Assembly: GCA_036245805.1 (NCBI GenBank)
Contig: BTRK01000005.1
Span: 50,088,553-50,152,552 of the forward strand
Length of the DNA stretch: 64,000 nucleotides
DNA from: Pristionchus mayeri
Lineage: Eukaryota > Nematoda > Chromadorea > Rhabditida > Neodiplogasteridae
Reading direction: 5' to 3'
Position 1 is the stretch's first letter, and every line of letters starts with the position of its first letter. The notes under the pieces were generated by a model. That model had not been told where the DNA came from and made no database searches. It worked only from the letters and a program-made list of their open reading frames with translations. Below, one piece after another: positions 27,801-39,800 of the stretch. Made by a program: the position numbers and the translations under genes.

Positions 27801-30800
27801 TCGACCATGAAGTTTGAAATCTTATAAAAGGCTTCACTTGAAACGTCACGACCTAACTTTATAGCATATATTTGGGTAATTCTTGTTCATTATATTCACA
27901 TCTTCGAATCAAATCCTGCGTTCAGGGAATGCGAGAAAAACCGATTTCGCCAAAAGTGAAATATTCACGATGAACACATATTAGTTTGTCAAGCTCATAT
28001 TCTAAGAGAAAACATTATTATATAATCTTATATAGTGGAGTGGCAAGCCTGTTGGAAGTACTTTCTAAAACTATATTGGATCTAGTTGTTGCTTCAATGT
28101 ATCGCAATTTACAGATCATTGAAATCGATCATTCGCGAATAATCATTGATCAAAGGATTGTTGATCATGATTCAAGAATCAAATATTCTGGCTTCATCTT
28201 AAGAGTGACTATCTGAGAGAACTGAGCATACGCCGTACAGTGAAAAATAAAGTGGTGATTTTAAGATCCCACTAGGGGTACCTTTTCGCGTAGAGTTCGA
28301 AAATCGACCTTAGGAAGCCGTATCTATGACCCCTCATTTCGTGTATTTCGCAGTACCTGGGTGGTCGGTTTTTGAATCTTTTGAATGGCCCACCCAAACC
28401 CTATACATATACAGTATTTCTGAAAGAAATCGACGAGATAAGCATTTTCACTGTTGAAAGTGAAGGGATAGCTCATCTTTGAAAAAAGTTGTGGCCGTTT
28501 GAAATAAAAAATTGTCTAAAAATTGCCGCCCTGAAAATTTTTTTTGGGGGCTGTAGTTTGTTAATTAGGCTCATCAAAATTGCCATGAAAAAGTACCCCA
28601 AGGGCCAACTTTTCATAGCAAAAAACTTTCCCCATTGATTTTCCCCACTGGTTCTCGCAAAATGCCGTTGTGCAGATTTCCCGATCATTCAAATCAACAA
28701 CGTTCAACAGAAAAACAAGTAATTCACTCTCATACTGTGCCATTGATGTTTTTATCTTATTTTCAATATATTTTGCACATTTTGAACAGCTGAAATCGTA
28801 TCTAAGTGAACATCAGGTTCATTAACACGCAGTACCTCGCAGTACCTGGGTGGTCGGTTTTTGAATCTTTTGAATGGCCCACCCAAACCCTATACATATA
28901 CAGTATTTCTGAAAGAAATCGACGAGATAAGCATTTTCACTGTTGAAAGTGAAGGGATAGCTCATCTTTGAAAAAAGTTGTGGCCGTTTGAAATAAAAAA
29001 TTGTCTAAAAATTGCCGCCCTGAAAATTTTTTTTGGGGGCTGTAGTTTGTTAATTAGGCTCATCAAAATTGCCATGAAAAAGTACCCCAAGGGCCAACTT
29101 TTCATAGCAAAAAACTTTCCCCATTGATTTTCCCCACTGGTTCTCGCAAAATGCCGTTGTGCAGATTTCCCGATCATTCAAATCAACAACGTTCAACAGA
29201 AAAACAAGTAATTCACTCTCATACTGTGCCATTGATGTTTTTATCTTATTTTCAATATATTTTGCACATTTTGAACAGCTGAAATCGTATCTAAGTGAAC
29301 ATCAGGTTCATTAACAGTGTTTCAATTTGAATTGACCCTGTGGTACACTTTCGAAATTGTTTTGACAACGAAATCTCTACAAACAAAGGTTCTACAGTTA
29401 ACAGATCTGAAATCTAAAGTTTATCTGATAGTATAATTAATACTAATGTGTGTCGGAACCATTATTATGCATTCCAAGTTTCCAGTGGTGCGTAATTTAC
29501 GAATTCCGTGTTTCTGCCACATCAATTCCTACTCGAAGCGGGCTCAAACTTAATTTTTAAGCGCTCTAATGTGAAAATTCGGATTCTACGAGTGAAAATA
29601 CACCAAGATATTATGATTTCATATGTATCCATATTTTCATATTTTTTTCTTAAATTTTACTTTTGAAAATTTTTTCTGGTACATTTTCACTCGTAGAATC
29701 CGAATTTTCAGATTAGAGCTCTTAAAAATTAAGTTTGAGCCAGCTTCGAGTAGGAATTGATGAGGCAGAAACACGGAATTCGTATATTACGCACCAACAG
29801 AAACACGGAATGCATAGGAATGGTTCCGACACAAATTAATATTAATTATACTATCAGATAGACTTTAGATTTCAGATCTGTTAACTGTTGGACCTTTGTT
29901 TGTAGAGATTTCGTTGTCAAAACAAAGGTCAAATTGTACCACAGGGTCAAATTAAATTGAAACACTGTCAATCAACCTGATGTTCACTTAGATACGATTT
30001 CAGCTGTTCAAAATGTGCAAAATATATTGAAAATAAGATAAAAACATCAATGGCACAGTATGAGAGCGAATTACGTGTTTTTCTGTTGAACGTTGTTGAG
30101 TTGAATGATCGGGAAATCTGCACTACGGCATTTTGCGAGAACCAGGAAACATCAATGGGGAAAGGTTTTTTCTATGAAAAGTTGGCCCTTGGGGTACTTT
30201 TTCATGGCAATTTTAATGAGCCTAACTAAAAAAACTACAGCCCCCAAAAAAATTTTCAGGGCGGCAATTTTTAGACAATTTTTTTATTTCAAACGGCCAC
30301 AACTTTTTTCAAAGATGAACTATCCCTTCACTTTCAACAGTGAAAATGCTGAACTCGTCGAGTTCTTTCAGAAATACTGTATATGTATGGGGTTTGGATG
30401 GGCCATTCAAAAGATTCAAAAATCGACCACCCAGGTACGGCGAAATACACGAAATGAGGGGTCAGAGATACGGCTTCCTAAGGTCGATTTTCGAACTCTA
30501 CGCGAGAAGTTACCCCTAAGGGTATCTTAAAATCACCACTTTATTTTTCACTGTACGGCTTATAGGTTGAATTGCTCAAATCTCTCAGATAGTCACTCTT
30601 AAGTTCTTTTACATGTACCATGGGGCTTTATATCATAAAGGGATAATGGAGCATACCTTTTCCTCTTCTAGAAAATTGACATTTTCTGAAATTTTGAAAC
30701 ATGGTCATCACAGCCAAAATATTGGCATTCGGTGTACATAGTTCGAGTCGATCTCCTCAAAAGGAAGCTATCCCCTGATTAGGCAAAGCCAATAAGTGGT

Positions 30801-33800
30801 AGAGTAAGAATTGCTTGTTTAGTTAACAATATAAAGTCTGAGCTTTCTTGTATGCTAGAAACATGGCATTTATGGAAACATCAATTTCGACAGTTTAATA
30901 TCAGTATCTGAGTATGCAATATTGCATTTTTTAACAGAATCATTTTATGTCCACTTGAAAGTAAATGTGAGCTTACCATGGAAGGTACTTAAAGTTTAAA
31001 TGCATTTGAAATCGATAGACTTATGGCTACGGCTATGCGGTGTAAGGAACTGATTCCGACCAAGCCCTTTTTGACGAAAGATCAAAAATGACCTGAGTTT
31101 CTGTAACGCTTTTCGTGGTAATCCCTATTTAGATATTTCTTTATTATGCTTGCTCATCACACTTTCCAATGTACCTTGATATTTGCATTATCACGGATAT
31201 CCGTATAGTGCTGACCCCAAAAATATGTAGTTCAGATATCAAAAGCAGTAACTTTAACTTTGAAATGCGACCATGATATCAAATAGTTTGGTTTATACTA
31301 ATGTGTGATAGAAAGAGTATCCAATCACTCAACGAATGTAGGAAACAGTATGAAAATATATTGAGAATAAAAGACGGCGTATGCTTAAAACGAAAATTGG
31401 AAAATCGGGCAAAACTTTTGTTACAACCTGATAGAAACATATATTTAAGCAACAAAAACTTCAATATCCACATAATCGATTAAACAACATAGAAGAAAAC
31501 CGTGCGTAAATCCGCATGCACTAATTTTAAAAAATATACTTAATGTATGTTCAGGTAATTCGCGCAGGTTAAGGTAAAAAAGCGTGCTCCAAAATAGAAA
31601 TACTGGTCCGAAAATAAATATACAGGTCCCAACACGGACCATGATAAATACTGGTCCCCATGTAAATATACTGGTCCCAACTTTTGTAGATATACTGGTC
31701 CCAAATATATCAAATATAAATACTGGTCCCACATTTGTAAATATAATGGTCCCACCAAATTTTTATTTTTTGAATCACTGTTTATTTGCCTTCGTTCTTT
31801 CTTTACGTATTTGTTTCCATGTATACTGATGTTAAGATTATTATACTATTGTTTATCAGTACAAACAATTTAAATAACAATTTAAATATATGAGGTACAC
31901 ACCCAGAGTATAGAAAGCACATGGGGAGCAACCAAGAAGATGATCAAGAGAGTCACGAGCCTCAAAACAGAAGATCTACCCCCTACCTGTCACAGTGCAT
32001 GTTTCTTCGCTTCTATAAGAACAACAAATGCGTGAATAAGCACATTACGGAATTCGGCTTGTTTGATCCAGAAGATGACAAATCTCTCCAAGTTGGATGA
32101 AGATGAAGAGGGTCATGGGTACCCTGATTACGATGATGAAGACTATGAAGATACTGATGATGACGACGAGCAGTTCTTGTTGTTAAATACTGGACTGATA
32201 AAGTCTTGATTGGCATGATGATCGATGTAGTGGTATGATTACAACACATGTATGACGGAATACAGATCAAAAACACAAAATAAAATAACATTTCAGTTGG
32301 GACCAGTATTTTTCATATCTTTATTAGGACCAGTATATTTACAAAAATTGGGACCAGTATATTTTACTGAGGACCAGTATTTTTCGTTGGGACCAGTATA
32401 TTTCGGACCAGTATATTTGCGGACCAGTATTTTTATTTTGGAGCACGCTTTTTTACCTTAACCTTCGCGCACGGCCCCCGGAGAAAATACATAAGGAAAA
32501 CGAAAACGTCCGCAGGCATCAAGGAAAAGGCGCGCTCGTTCAAAACAAGTACAGTCAGATTGCCTGATTTGTGCGTGCAAAATCCTGAAAATAACTAATT
32601 TGCCTGGAGAATCACTTTGCGATTCTATTGGGGTGTCCTTCTTTCTCACTACCTCCCTCCAGCGATTGGGCAGGGTCTCGATTCCTCTCTTCCAGAATGC
32701 GGGTTTCTTCGAGACCGCCCAGTTCACGAAAGCCCTCACAACTTCATCTCGATTCTTGAACTTCTTTCCTTTGCAGAAGTCAGAGAGAGAGCGGAAGCAG
32801 TGGTAGTCGCATGGGGAGAGATCCGGGGAATACGGTGGATGGGGAATCCTCTCGATCATCAGCTCGTCCATTTTCTTCTGGGTCATCTTCGCTCGATGTG
32901 GGCGAGCATTGTCCATCAGAAAAAGAATTTTGCCCTGGTTCAGGAGTCTGGGAGGGACTCTGATCGCGATTTCTTCCAGTTGTTCAGAGAAGAGGTCGGC
33001 ATTGATGGCGGTTCCAGTAGGAAGGATCTCTTATTAGATCGGAACAAGTAATGATAGAAAGAATCAGTGAATTTCCTCATTTTCTTCAAGGGAACGGGTT
33101 TGTGCTTCGCATCGGTGTCGAAACACTGTTGTCTCTACGCTGGGTTATTATACATGATTCACTCCTCGCACATGTCTATTATGGAATCTGTCCATCGAAG
33201 ATCCGATCTACGATGGAGCGATTTCCGGCAGTAATTCAACACAACTGTATCAAAATATCGGCTATACTTCACCACTTCAACAAGTGTAGAAACTACGAGA
33301 CTGATCCAACCCACATCCCACTTAACGTCAGAGTGACGCAATACATTGTTGACAAACAGATTGCGCAATCATTGCATTTGATCGCGAACTGACTTTTTTT
33401 CCGAAGCATTATACGAACTTTCCGGACACCCCAATATAAGCCTAAAACCCGGACATGTCGGCGAATAAAACACTGAAAAAGGTCCACAACTGTGGCTAGT
33501 GAGCACATCGCACGGACGTTTTCCAAAGCCCTATGTCCATGCTCCGGGGGCCGTGTTCGCGGAAGATATTTTAATGTCGCTATTTTCCACGGGTGTTGGG
33601 TAACTTTTAAAAAAAGATTTACATTGAATTAGAGAAATATATTTAAAGAACTAATTTTTTTAAAGGACTAACTATAACATACGCAGCTGAGTTACAAGAC
33701 TTCAAATTCCGAAATATATTAGTTTATTTATTTCACTGCCAGTAGTTCTAAAAAGTTTTTTATTTTTATCTTTCCAGAAGACCTCGGATCGCAGTCTCGA

Positions 33801-36800
33801 TGGGTTCATGCAACAGTTTGGCATGAGGGGCAATGGACAGCCTGTGCGTATATTGGTTTTCTTTTAAGAGCAAAATATTTAGGAGACTGTTTTAGCAAAT
33901 GTCATTTGATGTTTGTTTTTTTTCCAGCGCCGTGCAATCGGAAGTGATGGAGTATTTCTCGGATGTTCGTCGGTAGACGGTGAGATATATGTATATCACA
34001 CGTCTTTTGAGAGATTGCATGAAAAGCCCCCCCCCCTCGGAGCCGCAAATTTCAGCATTATTCTCGAGATAATTATGCTTTAGTGTATTGGGATTTTTGT
34101 CTTGAAAATATTATTGTAAGCTGGCGAGTCAGATATCCATGCAAAATCCACCAATATTCTTGTTTCTAAATTTGCAAAAATTTTCGATATTTGAAAATTT
34201 AGATCACAGATCAAAAAACCCATGGTCGGATAGGATCAATCCTGTGGTGGATCCTAACAATAAGGCATGGGATTCGAATGCCAACCTGTACAGCCGCTGT
34301 TACCAAGCTTCGAGGGAAGTTACCAACAATTGGCAAAAATAGTACAAGCTTGGCAAAAGGTTAAGCATAGTCCAGGAATCGAATCCACCATACCATGGGA
34401 TGAAATTTATAGCGCCTTCGACCACTAGGCTACTGATTCTAATGTTGGGACGATTATGCCTTTTCATCTGTGATTTCGATTTTGGAAAATTCGGGAACAC
34501 TGATGCTATTCCATTCGTCGTGATTTTTTTCGATATGCAATTGTTGTCCACGCAACTCCATGTTAACATAAAAATTGCTTGAAATAGTATTCCGCACATT
34601 TTGAGAATGGAATAATTTTCCGTAAATTTTGGGAATGCCAGCGTTTAAGGTCGGGGAGCTATATGGCATATGGCAGAGCCGGACACGGAACCGGAAAATA
34701 CCTAAAAGCCCGTTCTGAGAAAAACGGCCAACGTCAAAGGTTTCTCGGCCCTAATATACTCTAGCGTAATTATCTCGATAATACTGCTGAACGTTGGGGC
34801 TCCTAGGGCCATGTAATTTCCCTAATGACGTGTGATATATTTCTCTCTGATTATGCTTATATTGCTCCTCCATTCACGAAATACTGAGAGAATGAGAGGG
34901 CGGTTAGGCATTTCGACGAAATATAGTTGAAAAATGGCATTTCGAAAAATCAAACTTGAAAAGGGATATTTGGAAAAAAGGTAAAATGCCAAAGAGTAAA
35001 TTATTCGAAATATTATTATATAAAATATTTTTTCGAAGCCAGCTGATTACCGGGAAGGATTAATAGCTCTAAATGACTATTTTTGTAATTCGGGAGTACG
35101 CTTCTAAGAAGGTCCCTTGTTCTTGCTTACATCTCGGCCAAATTCGCTTGACATGCGAGATACCGATTTCTAATTTCCATTCTCTTACATGTAGCTGTTC
35201 TTGTGCTATTGGCGTTTCTTCACTCTGGTATTCGCTTCATGTTTTTTCCTCCATCTTTTTCTCTTTGTTCTCTCCTTCTCTTCATCTCTATTTGATTAAT
35301 CACAATGTAGAAGAATCATTGACACATACAATTCACTTACTCCTCCTAGCGCTTTTCATTCTTTTTTTCAGTAGCGATGATTTTTAAACCTGTCGTATTT
35401 TTCTCACTTTAATTTGTACCATACGTGTTCAACAAATGTGTCGAAACGTGAAATGCTGTTTCTATATTGATTTCAATTACTGGTTGCAGAAAATATTTTG
35501 AATGTTAGTATTATTACTGATCATTTAGAAAGACGTGCAGCAGTCTCGGATTCGTGTAAGAACGATGGATGAAGAGCTAGTGTATTATGACACTTCACAT
35601 ATTTCATTGACGCAATCTGTGCGATGTTCTTCAGCTTCATCGGAACATCTTCACTTACTCAAACCTCCTCCATTACCTCCAAAACCGGCCAAGGCCTTTC
35701 GGCCACCTCTTTCTCATACTCCCTCCCTCCCAAGCCACGTACGCACATATTCCTCGCCAAGTCGATCCAATCTTTCTTCCTCCCGACCACCGCTGTCGGC
35801 CGCTTTCTTTGATCATCGTCACAGCCTCGGAGACGACCCGACTATACGCGCAAGAAGTGGAACGAACAAGCGAGTTAGTATTGATACGGGCTGTGAGGAC
35901 ATGAACGGAAAAGTATTGCTGAGAACAGGAGGTCACAGCAAGCGGGTGACACCATTCTCGTCAATTGCTAGTCTCATACTTGGAATGATGAATGGCGTGA
36001 AGGGGAGAATGAATAGAAGTGTTAGTTCGCAAAGCCTGAAAGGTAGAAGCGGAGCTGCGGCGGATGAGGAGGAGCGGGAGGAAGGTGTTGAGGTTCGAAA
36101 AATGAGATATACTCCGAGAATGAGAAGAAGCATGAGCCAGAAGAGGAGCAGTAAGAAGGAGGAGCGAATTAGGTAAGAGAAATCTGAGTCTGTGCCACCC
36201 CATCGTCTCTGCAGCAACGGGGGCCTATCCTGGAATCCAGGGGCCCGTTGTGGGACTTCGCCACCAGTGGTGTATGAACGTGGTTGGGGATTTACATCAC
36301 ACTGGCTTTTTCATATTCCCCCTTGGTGAGGGTGGATATGGGGGGGGGGGGGGGGGGGTTGGGGCACAGGCGAGGGGTCTAGCTGGTGGCCCTTCGCGCG
36401 CATTCCTGGCATACAGCCACTGCGCCTCCCGGTATGACTATAATCTTTTAAGTTTTAAGATGGCGAATGTCGTCTGCGACTCGTGAGAGTAGATCGAAAG
36501 CGGTACATTATCCTGGAAATCAGGATGCGGACATGGTAGGCGGAGATGAACTCTTAAACGTGTTGGAATAACATTTTCGTGATTTTTTTAGCTCGATCCA
36601 TGTAGAGAGCAAGGTATAACAGCAAGCACGGATGATGGAGACGATGAGGACTCTGCAGAGTGCATCGTCGATTATAAAGAGCTGGCGAAGGTTCAGTTGA
36701 AGTGCATTGGTTTGAGTATGTTTAAAAATTCCTACAATTCAGATTTATGTATTTTCGTCATCGATCTGCAGATGATGTTATCACAATCTCCAATGTTGTT

Positions 36801-39800
36801 GGTAATGATCATCGTGATTCTAACTTAACTGATAGAGGGAGGTATGGAAATCGAGTATTGTTCCAACTCTCGCGAATTCGAATGCAGGATGAGTTTAGTT
36901 GATGTACGGCGAGAGTCTTATTCTGATCTATCATCAGAAGTTAAACTACGTGAAAAGTTTGCGAAACAATTGCATTCTAAGGAGAACTTGTATCAAGGTA
37001 TCCCATATCATTATATTATTATTATTATACTCGCTCGGCGTAGAAGCTTTGTCATTACCTGTGATGCATGCAATTACTTATCTGCGAAAGCGATCCTTTG
37101 TAAGAGTTTCAGTGACATTTTAAATGAATACAAAATGAATAAAAAAAATGAATACACGCAATATTTGGGAAAAAATTATATTTTTACTTCTCGAAATATT
37201 TCCTTCAATATTTCCTCTCTTATTTAGTCAATCTCTGTGACTGTTGTAATTACATAATGCTGAATTGGATGCTCCGGCTAGTACTGTTCGTATATGAAAT
37301 TCATTGGAGCATTCCTAGCTCCCGCTCCCAAGGGGGCGGTACTGGGGGTGGAGCCATACGTCACCCCAAAAAGGGATGGAGCCCCCTCGAGCATGGAACC
37401 GCCATGGTTTTTTAGGGGGTGGAATGTTGCGCAGCTATGGGGGACGGGGGCGGGCGCTCTATTCACGGCGGGTCAGAGAATGCGGGGAGATGAGAAGAGA
37501 GGAAAGGCAAGAGCGATAGGCGCGAGGGTGGTAGGGCTAAAGGTAGTGTGGAGGAGGGGAGGAAGCGGGGCCTTGCACGGGGCGGGGCCTTTTTTCTTGA
37601 ATTTTTTCGACTGATCTTGCATTTTCGATGGGGTCGAGGACAAAGCTCTCGGTTTATGGTAATGTGTTGCAATAATGCTATGAAATGTCCTGTAATGAAA
37701 TGAAATGCATGCTATCCTTTACCAGTTCACTGTGATTCCTTTTACACTTTGTAAAGCTTTTATCATCACACGTTGCATGGAACCTTAGTTGTTGCATCAA
37801 AGTATATAAGCCCGTTTGCCTAAGAATCGAGCAGATCCGGTAGGTTCCGGGACAGCAACAAAACTCGATTCTCTGTAAATATGGGTTTTGGGGTAATCGA
37901 GGGTGCTGAAAACGGTGGGCTCATTCATTTTGCTTCCAGAGTCGGCGTTGGCTCCAGACGTCGTCACGTCGAAAGCGGGTTTGCGCGTACGTCGCCTCTC
38001 CGGAAAGTGCTAAAATTACGCGAATTTGGTTTCCGGGGTAGAATTTGATGCTGATTACGCCTATCCACTTCATTTTTCACGAAGTATTAACACGTGTATT
38101 ACGAGTCAGTGGAGGTGTGTGGGAACATTTTCAAAAAAAATGTTCCTGATTTCACTCATATTATAGTGTTAGAATACCCTAGACGCAAGTTTTCGAAAAA
38201 TATTGGTTATAGGTCCCAAAGCCGCCTTTAAGGAATTTTCCGGTTCTGCACCCGGCTATCCTGTATTTCAGCTCCCAGATGTGCTAGAGAGATAGCATTG
38301 GGCTCAAAACGATCGAAAAATTATTTCCAGAAACTTTTATGTTGTATACGAGACGAAAAACTCGAAAAGAAAAAAGTTATTGCCAAAATATCGTTTTTCG
38401 ATGCTGAAAACAATTTTTTTCTCTACCTAGAGGTGGCCTTGTCATGGATTTTCTTTTCAAAAATAGTAAGTAGAAGTCCATAGGTACACAGCAAAAATAC
38501 TTTCGAAAAACTCAACCATGCCTTGTGGATATTTCTGGTCAAACATGAAAAATTTGAAATTCAATTTTTCCTAATCTCCGCCAATTCTTTCTCTGAGACT
38601 TGAATTAATGTTAAAACTTCCTTTATAACAAAAAAATCATGCGTACATTGTTTACGCACAACTACAAGTGAGAACGGCGAAAGTGGAGTTCTACTTCCAC
38701 CTCCACATTCTCTTCCTCATCTTCTTCTGACTCCGCTGCTCTTCTCTGTACTCTCAGCTTTGGCATCGCTGCTCTGAGAGTGTTTATGTAGTTCTTACCT
38801 GGTTTCTCGCCATCCAGTCCCGGGGCTGAATGGATTTGCCCACCCTCATCAGTCAATGAAAACGATTATGGAACACCGAGAAAAGCCATTCCTTCGATTA
38901 TAATATATCTCACTTGAAGTTGTCCGCAAACATTATATTGCTATAAACGAAGTTTTAACGTTAATTCAAGTCTCAGAGAAAGTATTGGCGGAGATTAGGA
39001 AAAATTGAATTTTCAAATTTTTCAAATTTTTCATGTTTGGCAAGAAATATCCACATTGAAGGCATGGTTGAGCTTTTCGAAAGTACCTGTTGACTTCTAC
39101 TTACTATTTTTGAAAAGGAAATCCATGGCCACCTCTAGGTAGAGAAAAAAATTGTTTTCTGCATAGGAAAACGATATTTTGGGCATAACTTTTTTCTTTC
39201 CGAGTTTTAAAAAATCTCTCAACAGAAAAGTTTCTGGAAATAATGTTCCGATCATTTTGAGCCCAATGCCATCTCTCTAGCACATCTGAGCGCTGAAATA
39301 CAGGATAGCCGGTTTCAAAACCGGGAAATTCCTTAAAGCCGGCTTTGGGACCTATGACCCATATTTTTCGAAAACTTGCGTCTAGGGTATTCTAACACTA
39401 CAATATGAGTGAAATCAGGAAAATTTTTTTTGAAAATGTTCCCGAGGGGGTAATGTTTCATCCACTGACTCGTGATACACGTGTTAAAATAATTTTTAAA
39501 AATTCAACTCTTCGAAGACGCAATTGCGAAACGAGTGAGTTATATAGTTGGAAGCGCCGTGACGAGTGGATTCAGAATTCCAATTTTCATGCATTTCCAC
39601 CTTGTGGTTTTCGAGATTGGAGTGAAAACGTGAGATCAAATCGAGCGAAATCTGCACTAATCTCTCTTATTCGCTCTCGTCCCCTCTGGGCTCTCTCACT
39701 TCACCACGCTCTCTCGCCTCTTCCTCCCTAGGGAAGAGGGTGATATCATTGAATTACAAAAAGTTGGCATACACCATCAAATTGTTCACTACTTGTACAA

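Larger units (their letters stand above)
27774..31430. repeat. Outer inverted-repeat element with AGGTTGTAACAAAAGTTTTG ends
   Basis: AGGTTGTAACAAAAGTTTTG at 27774 and CAAAACTTTTGTTACAACCT ending at about 31429 are an exact inverted pair 3.6 kb apart. The termini look like mariner-type ends, but no transposase remains. The 2.4-kb foldback at 28196-30605 sits between them. Confidence 0.65.

Noticed and set aside
37294..37614. A 107-codon open frame in a GC-rich block
   Set aside because: Low stop density follows from base composition. No splice signals, family or conservation evidence supports it.
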